The notes beneath the pieces were generated by a model, which searched no databases, was not told the origin of the DNA, and worked only from the letters and a program-made list of their open reading frames with translations. The position numbers were made by a program, and so were the translations under genes. A stretch of 64,000 nucleotides of DNA from JBMNIZ01 sp050951405 (GTDB lineage: Bacteria > Bacillota > DULZ01): positions 180,113-244,112 of the forward strand of contig JBMNIZ010000014.1 in assembly GCA_050951405.1 (NCBI GenBank), written 5' to 3'. Positions 1-7,681 of the stretch are shown piece after piece (position 1 is the stretch's first letter; each line of letters starts with the position of its first letter).

Positions 1-230
1 TCCTGGTGATTGAGAAAAATGGTCCATTTTTGTTGGATCTTATTCCAGGAGTGAGCGAAATTTTCCAGTTGCTCTTGGGCCAAGGTCCAATTCCCGGCCT
101 CAATCTGTTGCTGGGCTATAGTGATCTCTTGTATAAGATTTTCGGCGCTTATGTGCAAATATTGCAGGGTCAACAAGGAAAGACCAACAACCAGAACGGA
201 AAGAAGAAAAATGATGGCCAGAGCACGCAT
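1..230 (-). CDS. DUF4363-like membrane-anchored protein, partial
   Basis: The minus strand from an ATG at 230 stays open for 76 codons to the window edge, so the C-terminus is missing. The protein starts MRALAIIFLL and has one N-terminal transmembrane segment (about residues 3-22). An amphipathic region rich in Gln, Glu and Leu follows (AQQQIEAGNWTLAQEQLENF), typical of the small DUF4363 proteins often found beside DUF421 genes. An AAGGAG site lies about 10 bases before the ATG. The start is 4 bases after the stop of the upstream DUF421 gene, so the two are probably co-translated. Its function is unknown. The family name is from recall of the pattern and could be wrong. Confidence 0.6.
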   Translation of the reverse strand, partial: MRALAIIFLLSVLVVGLSLLTLQYLHISAENLIQEITIAQQQIEAGNWTLAQEQLENFAHSWNKIQQKWTIFLNHQ

Positions 231-234
231 GAGT

Positions 235-924
235 TCATTTCTCCTTGGCGTATTTTTCTTTCATCTGGATCCATAATTGACCGTTGGTATCAAGGGTGGC
301 AAAAAGTACATGCTTGATATTTTTAATGTTTTGTTCCTGAAGCTTCTTTTTTAGCCAATCCAGGTCTAATTGGCATTCTTCCAGATTTTTGTAGTTAACC
401 TTGCCATCGGAAATCAAGGTAAGGGGCAAGCCCTCATATTGAGTGCTGAGCTCCAGATCACTGGGAGTTAACGGGCGCAGTTGGGATTTAGGGATTACAC
501 TCAGTTTGCCGCTGGTTTCCAGAATGGCAAATTCCACATCAGCGATATTGGGAAAGTTTTTTTCCCTTAGCTGTTCGAGCAAATCGTTGATATTATAGCG
601 CAGGCGGTTTAGTTCCTTTTCCATGATTCTTCCGTTTTCAATCAGGACACTGGGGGTCCCGCAGAGAATCTTTCTGGCCAGGTCGCTTTTCAAGGAAAGA
701 TAGGAAAAAGAGAGCTGAATTATCAGCAAAGTGATAATGGGCAGCACGCCTGCCAAAAGAGGGATGCCGGTATCCTGCATGGGGATAGCGGCCAATTCTG
801 AAATCATGATGGCGATAACCAATTCAAACGGCTGCAGTTCGCCGATCTGTCTTTTTCCCATGAGACGGATTACTAAAACCACCAGCAAGTATAGGATTAC
901 GGTGCGAATCAAACTTAAGAGCAT
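235..924 (-). CDS. DUF421 (YetF-type) membrane protein
   Basis: The 229-residue product starts MLLSLIRTVI. I chose the ATG at 924 because a GGAG site stands just before it and the longer upstream extension is not hydrophobic. Residues 1-80 hold about three transmembrane segments, including the family-typical VIRLMGKRQIGELQPFELVIAI stretch. The rest is a soluble domain containing GTPSVLIENG, DLLEQLREK and SGKLSVIPKS, all usual for YetF-type proteins. A second partial copy of the soluble fold (LPLTLISDGKV) follows. Family members are linked to spores or cell envelope in Firmicutes but the biochemical role is not known. The gene runs into the DUF4363-like gene, forming a two-gene unit. Confidence 0.85.
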   Translation of the reverse strand: MLLSLIRTVILYLLVVLVIRLMGKRQIGELQPFELVIAIMISELAAIPMQDTGIPLLAGVLPIITLLIIQLSFSYLSLKSDLARKILCGTPSVLIENGRIMEKELNRLRYNINDLLEQLREKNFPNIADVEFAILETSGKLSVIPKSQLRPLTPSDLELSTQYEGLPLTLISDGKVNYKNLEECQLDLDWLKKKLQEQNIKNIKHVLFATLDTNGQLWIQMKEKYAKEK

Positions 925-1097
925 GGTAAAGGCTCCTTCATTTCTCCAAACCTCTTTCCTACTTTGCCCTAAAAGGGAGGATTTCATGAGCAAAGGCACT
1001 CGATGATTGGGAGACAGCTTTTTTCAGGGAGGAGGAAAAAGGCATTTTTAGGAGAAAATATAACAGTAAACGATTAAGAGAAAGAGGAGTATGATAA

Positions 1098-1973
1098 ATG
1101 ATTACCAAGGAAGCTGCCATTGGCTTTGTTGGCATCGGTGTCATGGGAAAAAGCATGGTTTTAAATCTGATGAAGGCCGGTTTTAATAATATGAGGGTTT
1201 ATACCCGTACCAAATCCAAGGCCGAAGAAGTTATTGCCCGGGGAGCTCAATGGAAGGACACAGTTTCCCAACTGGCCCGGGAAGCGGATGTGGTCATCAC
1301 CATGGTGGGCTATCCCAAAGATGTGGAGGAGCTGTACCTGGGGGAAAACGGTATTATCAATAGCGGAAAAGAGGGCGCTTACTTGATCGATATGACCACT
1401 TCTTCCCCAAACCTAGCCAAGAGAATTTACCAAGAAGCAGCCCAAAAAGGCATGAAAAGCCTTGATGCTCCCGTTTCCGGTGGTGATATCGGGGCCAGAG
1501 AAGGGCGCCTCTCTATTATGGTGGGCGGAGATGCTGAAGCTTTTCAAGCGGTCAAGCCCCTTTTTGAAGCGATGGGCAACAATATCATTCTGCAAGGTGG
1601 CCCCGGCTCAGGTCAGTATACAAAGATGTGTAATCAAATTACCATCGCTTCCAATATGATCGGCGTTTGCGAAGCACTGGCTTATGGGGTTAAAGCCGGC
1701 TTGGATCCCCGGCAAATGTTAAAAAGTATTGAGACGGGGGCCGCTGCCAGCTGGAGTTTGAGCAACTTGGTCCCGCGGATGTTGGCTGAGGATTATTCAC
1801 CTGGCTTTTATGTAAAGCATTTTATCAAAGATATGAACATAGCACTGGAATCGGCGCAAGAAATGGGTCTGCAGACTCCCGGGCTGGAGCTGGCCAAGTC
1901 GCTGTATGATAAACTGGCCCAGATGGGAGAAGAGAACAGCGGTACTCAAGCCCTTTACAAGCTCTATCTTTAA
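1098..1973 (+). CDS. 3-hydroxyisobutyrate dehydrogenase family protein
   Basis: This 291-residue NAD(P)-dependent beta-hydroxyacid dehydrogenase has the usual length. The N-terminus carries the Rossmann dinucleotide motif IGFVGIGVMGKSMVLNL (about residues 9-25). DAPVSGGDIGAREGRLSIMVGG (about 124-145) is the substrate-binding signature, and K in GQYTKMCNQ (about residue 176) is the catalytic lysine of the family. The start is supported by GAGGAG about 8 bases upstream. The substrate cannot be read from sequence: 3-hydroxyisobutyrate, tartronate semialdehyde and related acids are all possible. It stands alone, between a divergent membrane operon and a terminator at 1994-2031. Confidence 0.9.
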   Translation: MITKEAAIGFVGIGVMGKSMVLNLMKAGFNNMRVYTRTKSKAEEVIARGAQWKDTVSQLAREADVVITMVGYPKDVEELYLGENGIINSGKEGAYLIDMTTSSPNLAKRIYQEAAQKGMKSLDAPVSGGDIGAREGRLSIMVGGDAEAFQAVKPLFEAMGNNIILQGGPGSGQYTKMCNQITIASNMIGVCEALAYGVKAGLDPRQMLKSIETGAAASWSLSNLVPRMLAEDYSPGFYVKHFIKDMNIALESAQEMGLQTPGLELAKSLYDKLAQMGEENSGTQALYKLYL

Positions 1974-1993
1974 GTGAACAGGCTTAAAGTATC

Positions 1994-2031
1994 AAGGCAA
2001 TGGATTTTTGGTCAGTCCATTGCCTTATTTT
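1994..2031 (+). terminator. Intrinsic terminator after the dehydrogenase
   Basis: AAGGCAATGGA (1994-2004) pairs perfectly with TCCATTGCCTT (2016-2026) around an 11-base loop and is followed by ATTTTCT. The remaining gap up to 2274 shows no convincing gene; a 71-codon reading frame across it includes this hairpin and has no ribosome site. Confidence 0.8.
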
Positions 2032-2274
2032 CTGCATTGGAAATGAGCTTTGTCTTACCATCTACACCTATCCAGGCCAGTTTTTATGCTTTCTGCCTGA
2101 TTGGCAGTCATTCCTTAAGCTACCTGCTGAAAGCAGGGGAAGGGATCTGCTGGTCAAAGGAGGAAATTGCCTGGCAAGCTAGAAAATAGATAAAAAAACA
2201 GGTGAATTGGTATTTGGAGCTTTAAAAGCAGGCAAAATAAAAGGAAATGGTTGAAGCACAAGGAGGTAAGTTTT

Positions 2275-3942
2275 ATGGCGGAGCAGTCTTGGTTGGAAGT
2301 GTTATTGCCCGATGGGAAGAGGGAAAAGCTGCCTGTGGGGGAGGATCTTTTAACTCTCAGTCGAAGATTTCAATCCCATTTTTCCTCCACGATTGTGGCA
2401 GCTACTATTGATAATGAACTGAAGGAATTAACCTACCGCCCGGATAAGGGGGGATTTCTGGAATTTTTAGACCTGCATCATCCTGAGGGGATGCGTATTT
2501 ATCACCGGAGCTTAACCTTCTTGCTGATCGTAGCCGCAAAAGAATTGTTTCCAGACGGACGGCTTTTAATTGAACATTCTCTGGGCAAAGGTTTATATTG
2601 TGAACTGCATAAAAAACCGCCTTTGTCCAGTAAAGACGTGGAGAAATTAGAACAACGGATGAGAGAGCTGGTGGAAGCTGATGTTCCGTTTTCCAAGGAA
2701 AGAATACCCTTGGAAGAGGCCATTTCTTATTTCCGGCAGGAAGGTTATGAAGACAAGGCCCGGTTATTAAAATACCGGAAAAAGCCTTACTTAAATGTCT
2801 ACAGCTGTGGCCCGGTCAAGGAGTATCTTTACGGCTACTTGGTTCCCAGCAGTGGTTACCTCAAAACCTTCAGTTTAAAGCACCATATGCCCGGCTTCGT
2901 CTTAAGATTTCCCGATGAACATGCTCCGGATCGGATTCCCCCCTATGTTGAACAACCCAAGCTTTTTAAGATCTTCCGGGAAGCGGAGAAGTGGTGCGAC
3001 ATCATGGGGATAGCTACGGTAGGAGCTTTGAATGATTATATTGCGGCGGGCAAGGGCGAGGAACTGGTCTGGTTGGCTGAGGCACTTCACGAAAAGAAAG
3101 TGGCTCAAATTGCCGATATGATCTGTAATCAGGAAAACAAGATCAGGGTTATTCTGATTGCCGGTCCTTCATCTTCCGGAAAAACAACTTTTGCCCAGCG
3201 TTTAACTATTCAATTGCGGGTCAATGGACTGCATCCTGTTTCCATCTCATTGGATGATTATTTTGTGGACCGGGAACAAACGCCCCGTAATGAAGAAGGG
3301 GAGTTGGATTTTGAAGCCTTGGAAGCTATCGACTTAGATCTTTTCAATGAACAGCTTACCGCCATGATCCAGGGTGAAGAAGTGGAGGTTCCCTATTACA
3401 ATTTCCAACGGGGCAAAAGAGAGTACAGGGGTCGCAAGGTTCAGGTGGACCAGTCTCAACCTATTATCATTGAAGGAATCCATGGCTTAAATGATCGTTT
3501 GACCTCATCTGTTCCCCGGGATAAGAAATTCAAAGTTTACATCAGCGCACTCACTTCTCTGAATATTGACCAGCATAATCGGATCCCCACTACCGATGGT
3601 AGAATAATCCGTCGTATTATCCGGGACTGCCAGTTCCGGGGTCATGATGCGGCTACCACCATCAAGCTCTGGCCCATGGTCCGGCGCGGGGAAGAAAAAA
3701 ATATCTTCCCTTTTCAGGAAGAAGCGGATGTAATGTTCAATTCTGCTTTGATTTATGAACTGGCGGTTCTGAAAAAATATGCAGAGCCTTTGCTGGAGTC
3801 CGTAGACCCCACCAAACCTGAATATCTTGTAGCCAAAAGATTGTTGAAGTTCCTCAAATGTTTTCTGCCCCTTGATGATGTGGAGATACCGAGCACGTCT
3901 ATCTTAAGGGAGTTTATTGGAGGCAGCTGTCTGGTCACTTAA
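2275..3942 (+). CDS. Nucleoside (uridine-type) kinase with TGS and ThrRS-like domains
   Basis: The 555-residue protein starts at the ATG at 2275, directly after AAGGAGGT; an earlier in-frame ATG at 2251 lacks a site. The N-terminus (about 1-70) looks like a TGS domain (LEVLLPDGKREKLPVGEDL). A threonyl-tRNA-synthetase-like second domain follows (HHPEGMRIYHRSLTFLL to about residue 220). The C-terminal half is a P-loop phosphoribulokinase/uridine kinase domain with Walker A AGPSSSGKTTFAQRL near residue 300 and SLDDYFVDREQTPR after it. This fusion is widespread in Firmicutes and is usually annotated nucleoside kinase. It would phosphorylate a nucleoside, but the natural substrate and the use of the tRNA-synthetase-like part are not established. 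Confidence 0.88.
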   Translation: MAEQSWLEVLLPDGKREKLPVGEDLLTLSRRFQSHFSSTIVAATIDNELKELTYRPDKGGFLEFLDLHHPEGMRIYHRSLTFLLIVAAKELFPDGRLLIEHSLGKGLYCELHKKPPLSSKDVEKLEQRMRELVEADVPFSKERIPLEEAISYFRQEGYEDKARLLKYRKKPYLNVYSCGPVKEYLYGYLVPSSGYLKTFSLKHHMPGFVLRFPDEHAPDRIPPYVEQPKLFKIFREAEKWCDIMGIATVGALNDYIAAGKGEELVWLAEALHEKKVAQIADMICNQENKIRVILIAGPSSSGKTTFAQRLTIQLRVNGLHPVSISLDDYFVDREQTPRNEEGELDFEALEAIDLDLFNEQLTAMIQGEEVEVPYYNFQRGKREYRGRKVQVDQSQPIIIEGIHGLNDRLTSSVPRDKKFKVYISALTSLNIDQHNRIPTTDGRIIRRIIRDCQFRGHDAATTIKLWPMVRRGEEKNIFPFQEEADVMFNSALIYELAVLKKYAEPLLESVDPTKPEYLVAKRLLKFLKCFLPLDDVEIPSTSILREFIGGSCLVT

Positions 3943-3944
3943 GT

Positions 3945-4355
3945 CTATTCTTCTGCCGGATTGATTTCAGAAGAGAATAGGATTTGAGCGCTTTTATTGA
4001 TCATGTGCAAAACGCTGCAGTATTTTTCCTGGGTCAATTCAATAGCCCTGGCCAGTTTTTCGGCGGGAATATCTTTTCCCCAGATTTGATAGACCATTTT
4101 GACCTGGGTGAAGACTTTGGGATGTTCAGACTGTCTCTGGGCTTCCAATTTGATCTGGAATTTATCAAAGGGCACTCGCATTTTCTCAAGAATTGATACC
4201 ACATCCATACCGCTGCAAGCTCCCAGTCCCATTAACACCACTTGCATGGGTGTGGGACCGGCCTGCCCGGCGGAGCTGTCCATGAGGATTTGATGTTCAC
4301 CGGAAACGCCCTTAAATTGGAGTTTTTCTTGCCAGTATACGGTAGCTTGCATCAT
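3945..4355 (-). CDS. OsmC family protein
   Basis: The 136-residue product begins MMQATVYWQEKLQFKG at the ATG at 4355, preceded by GGGAGGG; the longer frame upstream has no ribosome site. The family core is clear: GLGACSGMDVVSILEKMRV in the middle carries the first redox cysteine, and EKYCSVLHMINKSAQ near the end carries the second. OsmC/Ohr proteins reduce organic hydroperoxides with these two cysteines. This one is closer to the YhfA/OsmC-like branch than to Ohr, so a general thiol peroxidase role is the safest reading. It converges tail to tail with the kinase gene, with only two bases between the stops. Confidence 0.88.
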   Translation of the reverse strand: MMQATVYWQEKLQFKGVSGEHQILMDSSAGQAGPTPMQVVLMGLGACSGMDVVSILEKMRVPFDKFQIKLEAQRQSEHPKVFTQVKMVYQIWGKDIPAEKLARAIELTQEKYCSVLHMINKSAQILFSSEINPAEE

Positions 4356-4490
4356 TAACCCTCCCTGCCCATGTGAATAAATATAGTAAGAAGTTGATCT
4401 AATCCTAGCATAAATTGATTGGTGATGCAACGGCCTCAAGCAAAGAAAGCAGTGTGGGATCCAGGAAAGTTAGCAGAAGGAGATGGAGCC

Positions 4491-5306
4491 GTGTTGATTG
4501 GAGCTCACCTTTCCATCAGTAAAGGTTATCGAGCGGCAGTAGAAGAGGCAAGAAAAATCGGGGCGAATACCCTGCAGTTTTTTACCAGGAATCCGCGAGG
4601 GGCCAGGGCCAGACCTCTGGATTTGAAGGATTTGGAAAAGGCCAATATGCTGCGAGCACAATATGTATTTGGGCCTATAGTGGCCCATGCCCCTTATATC
4701 CTGAACCTGGCCTCCCCAAAAGAAGAAGTCTGGGAATTGGCCATTAGAATTTTGCGGGAGGATTTGGAAAAACTGGATCGGCTGGGTTCCGTTTACCTGG
4801 TAGTTCACCCCGGCAGCCATACCGGTGCGGGATTGGAGCAAGGGATGGAGAGGATTATCCAGGCCATAAAGCTGGCTTTCCCGGTAGAAGCCCAGACCAT
4901 GATTCTGCTGGAGGGTATGGCGGGGACAGGAACAGAAATCGGTTCTACTTTCGAGGAGCTGTCCTACATTGCCGGTTCAGTGGGCAATGAGAGAGTGGGC
5001 TTTTGTCTGGACAGCGCTCATCTTTTTGGGGCCGGCTATGACCTGAAGGATGATTTGCCTGGGGTTTTGGAGAAAGCTGACGGAATCCTGGGTTTGGAGC
5101 GAGTTAAAGTCTTTCATGTTAACGACAGTCTATATTCCCTGGGGTCGAAAAAAGACCGGCATGCCAATCTGGGAAAAGGTTTGATTGGCAAAGAAGCCCT
5201 CAAAAAACTGGTGCGAGAAAAAAGGCTTGGGGATAAGATTTTTATTTTGGAAACGCCGGGAGGGCCGGAGGAATATAGGCAGGAAATCGCTTATTTACGC
5301 GGATAA
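4491..5306 (+). CDS. nfo: Deoxyribonuclease IV (AP endonuclease)
   Basis: This TIM-barrel zinc endonuclease cuts DNA 5' to abasic sites in base excision repair. The GTG at 4491 is preferred because AAGGAG precedes it by about 9 bases and LIGAHLSISKGY then falls at the N-terminus as in relatives. An ATG at 4419 would add 24 unlike residues. Metal-ligand segments seen are VAHAPYILN, LVVHPGSHTG, LLEGMAGTGTEIG, FCLDSAHLFGAGYD, VFHVNDS with RHANLGKG, and FILETPGG. The length of about 271 residues is normal. It lies directly upstream of nth, so two repair enzymes of the same pathway are adjacent. Confidence 0.93.
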   Translation: MLIGAHLSISKGYRAAVEEARKIGANTLQFFTRNPRGARARPLDLKDLEKANMLRAQYVFGPIVAHAPYILNLASPKEEVWELAIRILREDLEKLDRLGSVYLVVHPGSHTGAGLEQGMERIIQAIKLAFPVEAQTMILLEGMAGTGTEIGSTFEELSYIAGSVGNERVGFCLDSAHLFGAGYDLKDDLPGVLEKADGILGLERVKVFHVNDSLYSLGSKKDRHANLGKGLIGKEALKKLVREKRLGDKIFILETPGGPEEYRQEIAYLRG

Positions 5307-5412
5307 AAACCCGGTTTCCTCCTGTTTTTTCTGCAATGACTGCTGTAGCTATTTGTTCGTTTTCAGTTGCCAAATATCTACTTTTATTTTCCCAATGCAT
5401 GAGGTGAAAACT

Positions 5413-6075
5413 TTGACTGACCGGGATCTGCGAATGAAGATATTGGAAATTCTGTCCAGGGAATACAGCCATGCCCGGACAGAATTGAATTATTCCAATC
5501 CTTTTGAATTGTTAGTGTCCACCATTCTTTCTGCCCAATCAACGGATCGCCAGGTCAATAAAATAACCAGATCCTTATTCAAAAAATATTCCGGGCCTGA
5601 GGATTTTGCCCGTCTCACCCCAGAACAATTGGCTGAGGAAATCCGTGGGTGCGGTCTTTATCGAAACAAGAGCCGGCATATTATTGCTGCCAGCAGAGCC
5701 CTCCTGGAAAAACACGGAGGCGTGGTGCCTTCTACCCGGGAGGATTTGGAGGCTTTGCCCGGGGTGGGAAGGAAGACAGCCAGCGTAGTGCTGAGCAATG
5801 CTTTTGGACAAGAGGCCCTGGCCGTGGATACCCATGTTCACCGGGTGTCCAATCGTCTAGGGCTTGCCCAAAGCACTGATGTGCGGGTCACCGAGGAACA
5901 ATTGTGTGCTCTCATACCCCGGGATCAGTGGTCCCAGGCGCATCATTGGTTGATCTATCATGGACGGAGAGTGTGCAAGGCACGAAAGCCCCTTTGCCAT
6001 GTGTGCAAGCTTGCCGAATACTGCCGCTGGAGGAAGAATCATTCCGGCGGGGGTGAGGGGAAGAAGGATGAATAG
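5413..6075 (+). CDS. nth: Endonuclease III
   Basis: This DNA glycosylase/AP lyase removes oxidised pyrimidines. The TTG at 5413 is chosen because GAGGTGA stands 6 bases before it; an ATG at 5395 is in frame and possible. The helix-hairpin-helix is LEALPGVGRKTASVVLSNAFG with the catalytic lysine, followed by the catalytic aspartate in AVDTHVHRVSNRLGL. The C-terminal [4Fe-4S] motif is complete, C-X6-C-X2-C-X5-C in CKARKPLCHVCKLAEYC. At about 220 residues it is full length. It follows nfo by 106 bases and is followed closely by a DUF503 gene. Confidence 0.95.
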   Translation: MTDRDLRMKILEILSREYSHARTELNYSNPFELLVSTILSAQSTDRQVNKITRSLFKKYSGPEDFARLTPEQLAEEIRGCGLYRNKSRHIIAASRALLEKHGGVVPSTREDLEALPGVGRKTASVVLSNAFGQEALAVDTHVHRVSNRLGLAQSTDVRVTEEQLCALIPRDQWSQAHHWLIYHGRRVCKARKPLCHVCKLAEYCRWRKNHSGGGEGKKDE

Positions 6076-6103
6076 CCTTCGCCCCGGGGAGAAAAAAAAG
6101 AAT

Positions 6104-6385
6104 ATGCTGGTGGGAACTTGCTTCCTTACTTTGTATATCCACAGCAGTATTTCTCTCAAAGATAAGCGCCGGGTGGTCCAGGGGCTGTGCCACCGGTTAA
6201 GAAAACGATTTCCTGTGTGCGTTGCCGAAATTGATTATCAAGAATACTGGCAGAAAGCCGGTCTGGGTGTAGCTTATTTGAGTAATGAGAGTTCTCAGAT
6301 TTATCGGGTATTGCAGCAGGTAGTGAATTACGTGGACTGTTCAGCAGATGTAGAAATTGTGGACTTTTTCATTGAAATACTCTGA
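6104..6385 (+). CDS. DUF503 family protein
   Basis: The small protein (93 residues) begins MLVGTCFLTLYIHSSISLKDKRR. The SLKDKRRVVQGLCHRLRKRF and VAEIDYQEYWQKAGLGVAYLS stretches are the family signature. An in-frame ATG at 6068 inside nth is also possible and has a GGAAGAAGG nearby, but the family usually starts at the hydrophobic beta strand, so 6104 is preferred. DUF503 proteins often lie near rbfA/truB; here the neighbours are nth and trmL. Function is unknown. A ferredoxin-like fold is known for the family. Confidence 0.85.
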   Translation: MLVGTCFLTLYIHSSISLKDKRRVVQGLCHRLRKRFPVCVAEIDYQEYWQKAGLGVAYLSNESSQIYRVLQQVVNYVDCSADVEIVDFFIEIL

Positions 6386-6433
6386 CCCTGCTAATTTTGG
6401 TTTTTCCCAATTAATGAAGGAGTAGAATGGTTT

Positions 6434-6883
6434 ATGCATATCGTACTGGTTGAGCCTGAGATACCGCAAAATACAGGCAATGTTGTCAGGACCTGCGCTG
6501 TGACGGGCAGCGTCTTGCATCTGATCAAGCCGCTGGGTTTTTCTTTGGAAGATAAATACTTGAAAAGGGCCGGATTGGATTATTGGCCGCTGGTGGAGAT
6601 ACATTGTCATGACCGTCTGGAAGTGCTGTACGACCTGTATCCCAAAGCTACTTTCTATTATGTAACCACAAAAGGGAAGAGAAAGTATTCGGAAGTCAAC
6701 TATGGAAAAAATGATTTTCTGGTTTTTGGCAAGGAAACTAAAGGACTGCCGGAAGAATTATTAAAAGCAAATGAACAGATGACAATCAGGATACCGATGA
6801 TTAACAAGGCCAGATCCCTGAACCTGGCCAATGCGGTGGCTATTGTTCTTTATGAAGCTTTACGGCAGCAGGGATTTTTTTGA
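6434..6883 (+). CDS. trmL: tRNA (cytidine(34)-2'-O)-methyltransferase
   Basis: This SpoU-type knotted methyltransferase of 149 residues methylates the ribose of the wobble base of some leucine tRNAs using S-adenosylmethionine. MHIVLVEPEIPQNTGNVVRTC at the N-terminus is the tRNA-binding motif 1. FGKETKGLPEELL is motif 2 and RIPMINKARSLNLANAVAIVLYEALRQ is motif 3 forming the trefoil knot. Residues LKRAGLDYWP match the TrmL branch rather than other SpoU proteins. AAGGAG lies upstream of the ATG. The length is typical. Confidence 0.93.
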   Translation: MHIVLVEPEIPQNTGNVVRTCAVTGSVLHLIKPLGFSLEDKYLKRAGLDYWPLVEIHCHDRLEVLYDLYPKATFYYVTTKGKRKYSEVNYGKNDFLVFGKETKGLPEELLKANEQMTIRIPMINKARSLNLANAVAIVLYEALRQQGFF

Positions 6884-6954
6884 TGGACTGACTATCATCA
6901 TTGAACCTCTTTTAGCCGGGGGAATAAATTATACCAGGTATTGGAGGTATAATT

Positions 6955-7374
6955 ATGTCCACATCGCAAAAAAATCAGCCTGCCGCCCAAAAGCCTGGTT
7001 CCCCCGAAAGTCCGTCCAGGGCTAGCCTGAGCATTGACCAGATTGAAATGAGAGTATTTGGTTCAACTATTAAGATGGTCAGAAAGACTAGCCTGGACAC
7101 GGCTGCGGAACTTTCGGCCTATATCCCCCGGGCGGAATTTCGCCAGAGGTATTATGAAAAAGGTCAACTAATTAGTGAAAAAGAGATCATATTGAACAGC
7201 ATTACCGTGGTTCATGCTCCGCGGCATCCTCTCCATCAAGGACAGGGAAGTATTGCTGAATATAGGGGAAAAGGGATTAAAAAAAGAAAAGCTTGGGCAA
7301 AAGAAACACCTGCCGGAGAACCCGCTTCCAAAGGTTTTTGGCGCAAGGTGTTCAGTCTTTTCTCCAAGCAATAA
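6955..7374 (+). CDS. Hypothetical protein with a short alpha/beta core
   Basis: I do not recognise this 139-residue protein. It has a good site (GGAGG about 7 bases before the ATG). The first 25 residues are Gln/Pro/Ser-rich. A compact core (SIDQIEMRVFGSTIKMVRKTS to LISEKEIILNSITVV, about residues 23-82) follows, then a basic, Gly/Lys-rich tail. No membrane segment or signal peptide is visible. It stands alone between trmL and the tRNA gene. The mixed composition and strong ribosome site suggest a real gene. Confidence 0.65.
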   Translation: MSTSQKNQPAAQKPGSPESPSRASLSIDQIEMRVFGSTIKMVRKTSLDTAAELSAYIPRAEFRQRYYEKGQLISEKEIILNSITVVHAPRHPLHQGQGSIAEYRGKGIKKRKAWAKETPAGEPASKGFWRKVFSLFSKQ

Positions 7375-7440
7375 ATGCAGTTTTGTGCGAAAGTAAAGAG
7401 GCGGATTGAGAAGGATATCTGCAAAATATGCAAAAAAATG

Positions 7441-7518
7441 GTCGGGATGACAGGATTTGAACCTGCGACCTCTTGGTCCCGAACCAAGCGCGCTAGCCAA
7501 ACTGCGCCACATCCCGAC
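7441..7518 (-). tRNA. tRNA-Pro (anticodon CGG)
   Basis: The acceptor arms GTCGGGA and TCCCGAC pair over 7 bp. The anticodon stem CTTGG/CCAAG encloses the loop TTCGGGA, giving anticodon CGG for proline. The T arm contains GGTTCAAATCC. The 3' CCA is not encoded. A T7 run follows at once on the minus strand. A strong promoter lies just upstream. Confidence 0.95.
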
Positions 7519-7530
7519 AGGATCTCTTTG

Positions 7531-7559
7531 ATTATATGAATTATTATTTTAAAAGTCAA
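7531..7559 (-). promoter_or_regulatory. Sigma-A promoter of tRNA-Pro
   Basis: On the minus strand TTGACT (7554-7559) and a perfect TATAAT (7531-7536) are separated by exactly 17 bases. The -10 box is 12 bases before the tRNA 5' end, as expected for a stable RNA gene. Confidence 0.85.
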
Positions 7560-7681
7560 CCGGGGAAAATCGCAAGCGATGCCATGTAAGGATGGATTAC
7601 GGTAGGACATAAAAGTCCCTTGCTCAATGGTTTGATGGCTTTTGTTGTCAATATTAAACATATGCTTAAAGGATGGTGCTT

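Noticed and set aside
6..317. A 103-codon plus-strand frame at the left edge.
   Set aside because: It is antisense to the DUF4363-like and DUF421 genes, both of which have family-type sequence and good starts.
1974..2189. A 71-codon frame after the dehydrogenase.
   Set aside because: It runs through a perfect 11-bp terminator stem and has no ribosome site.
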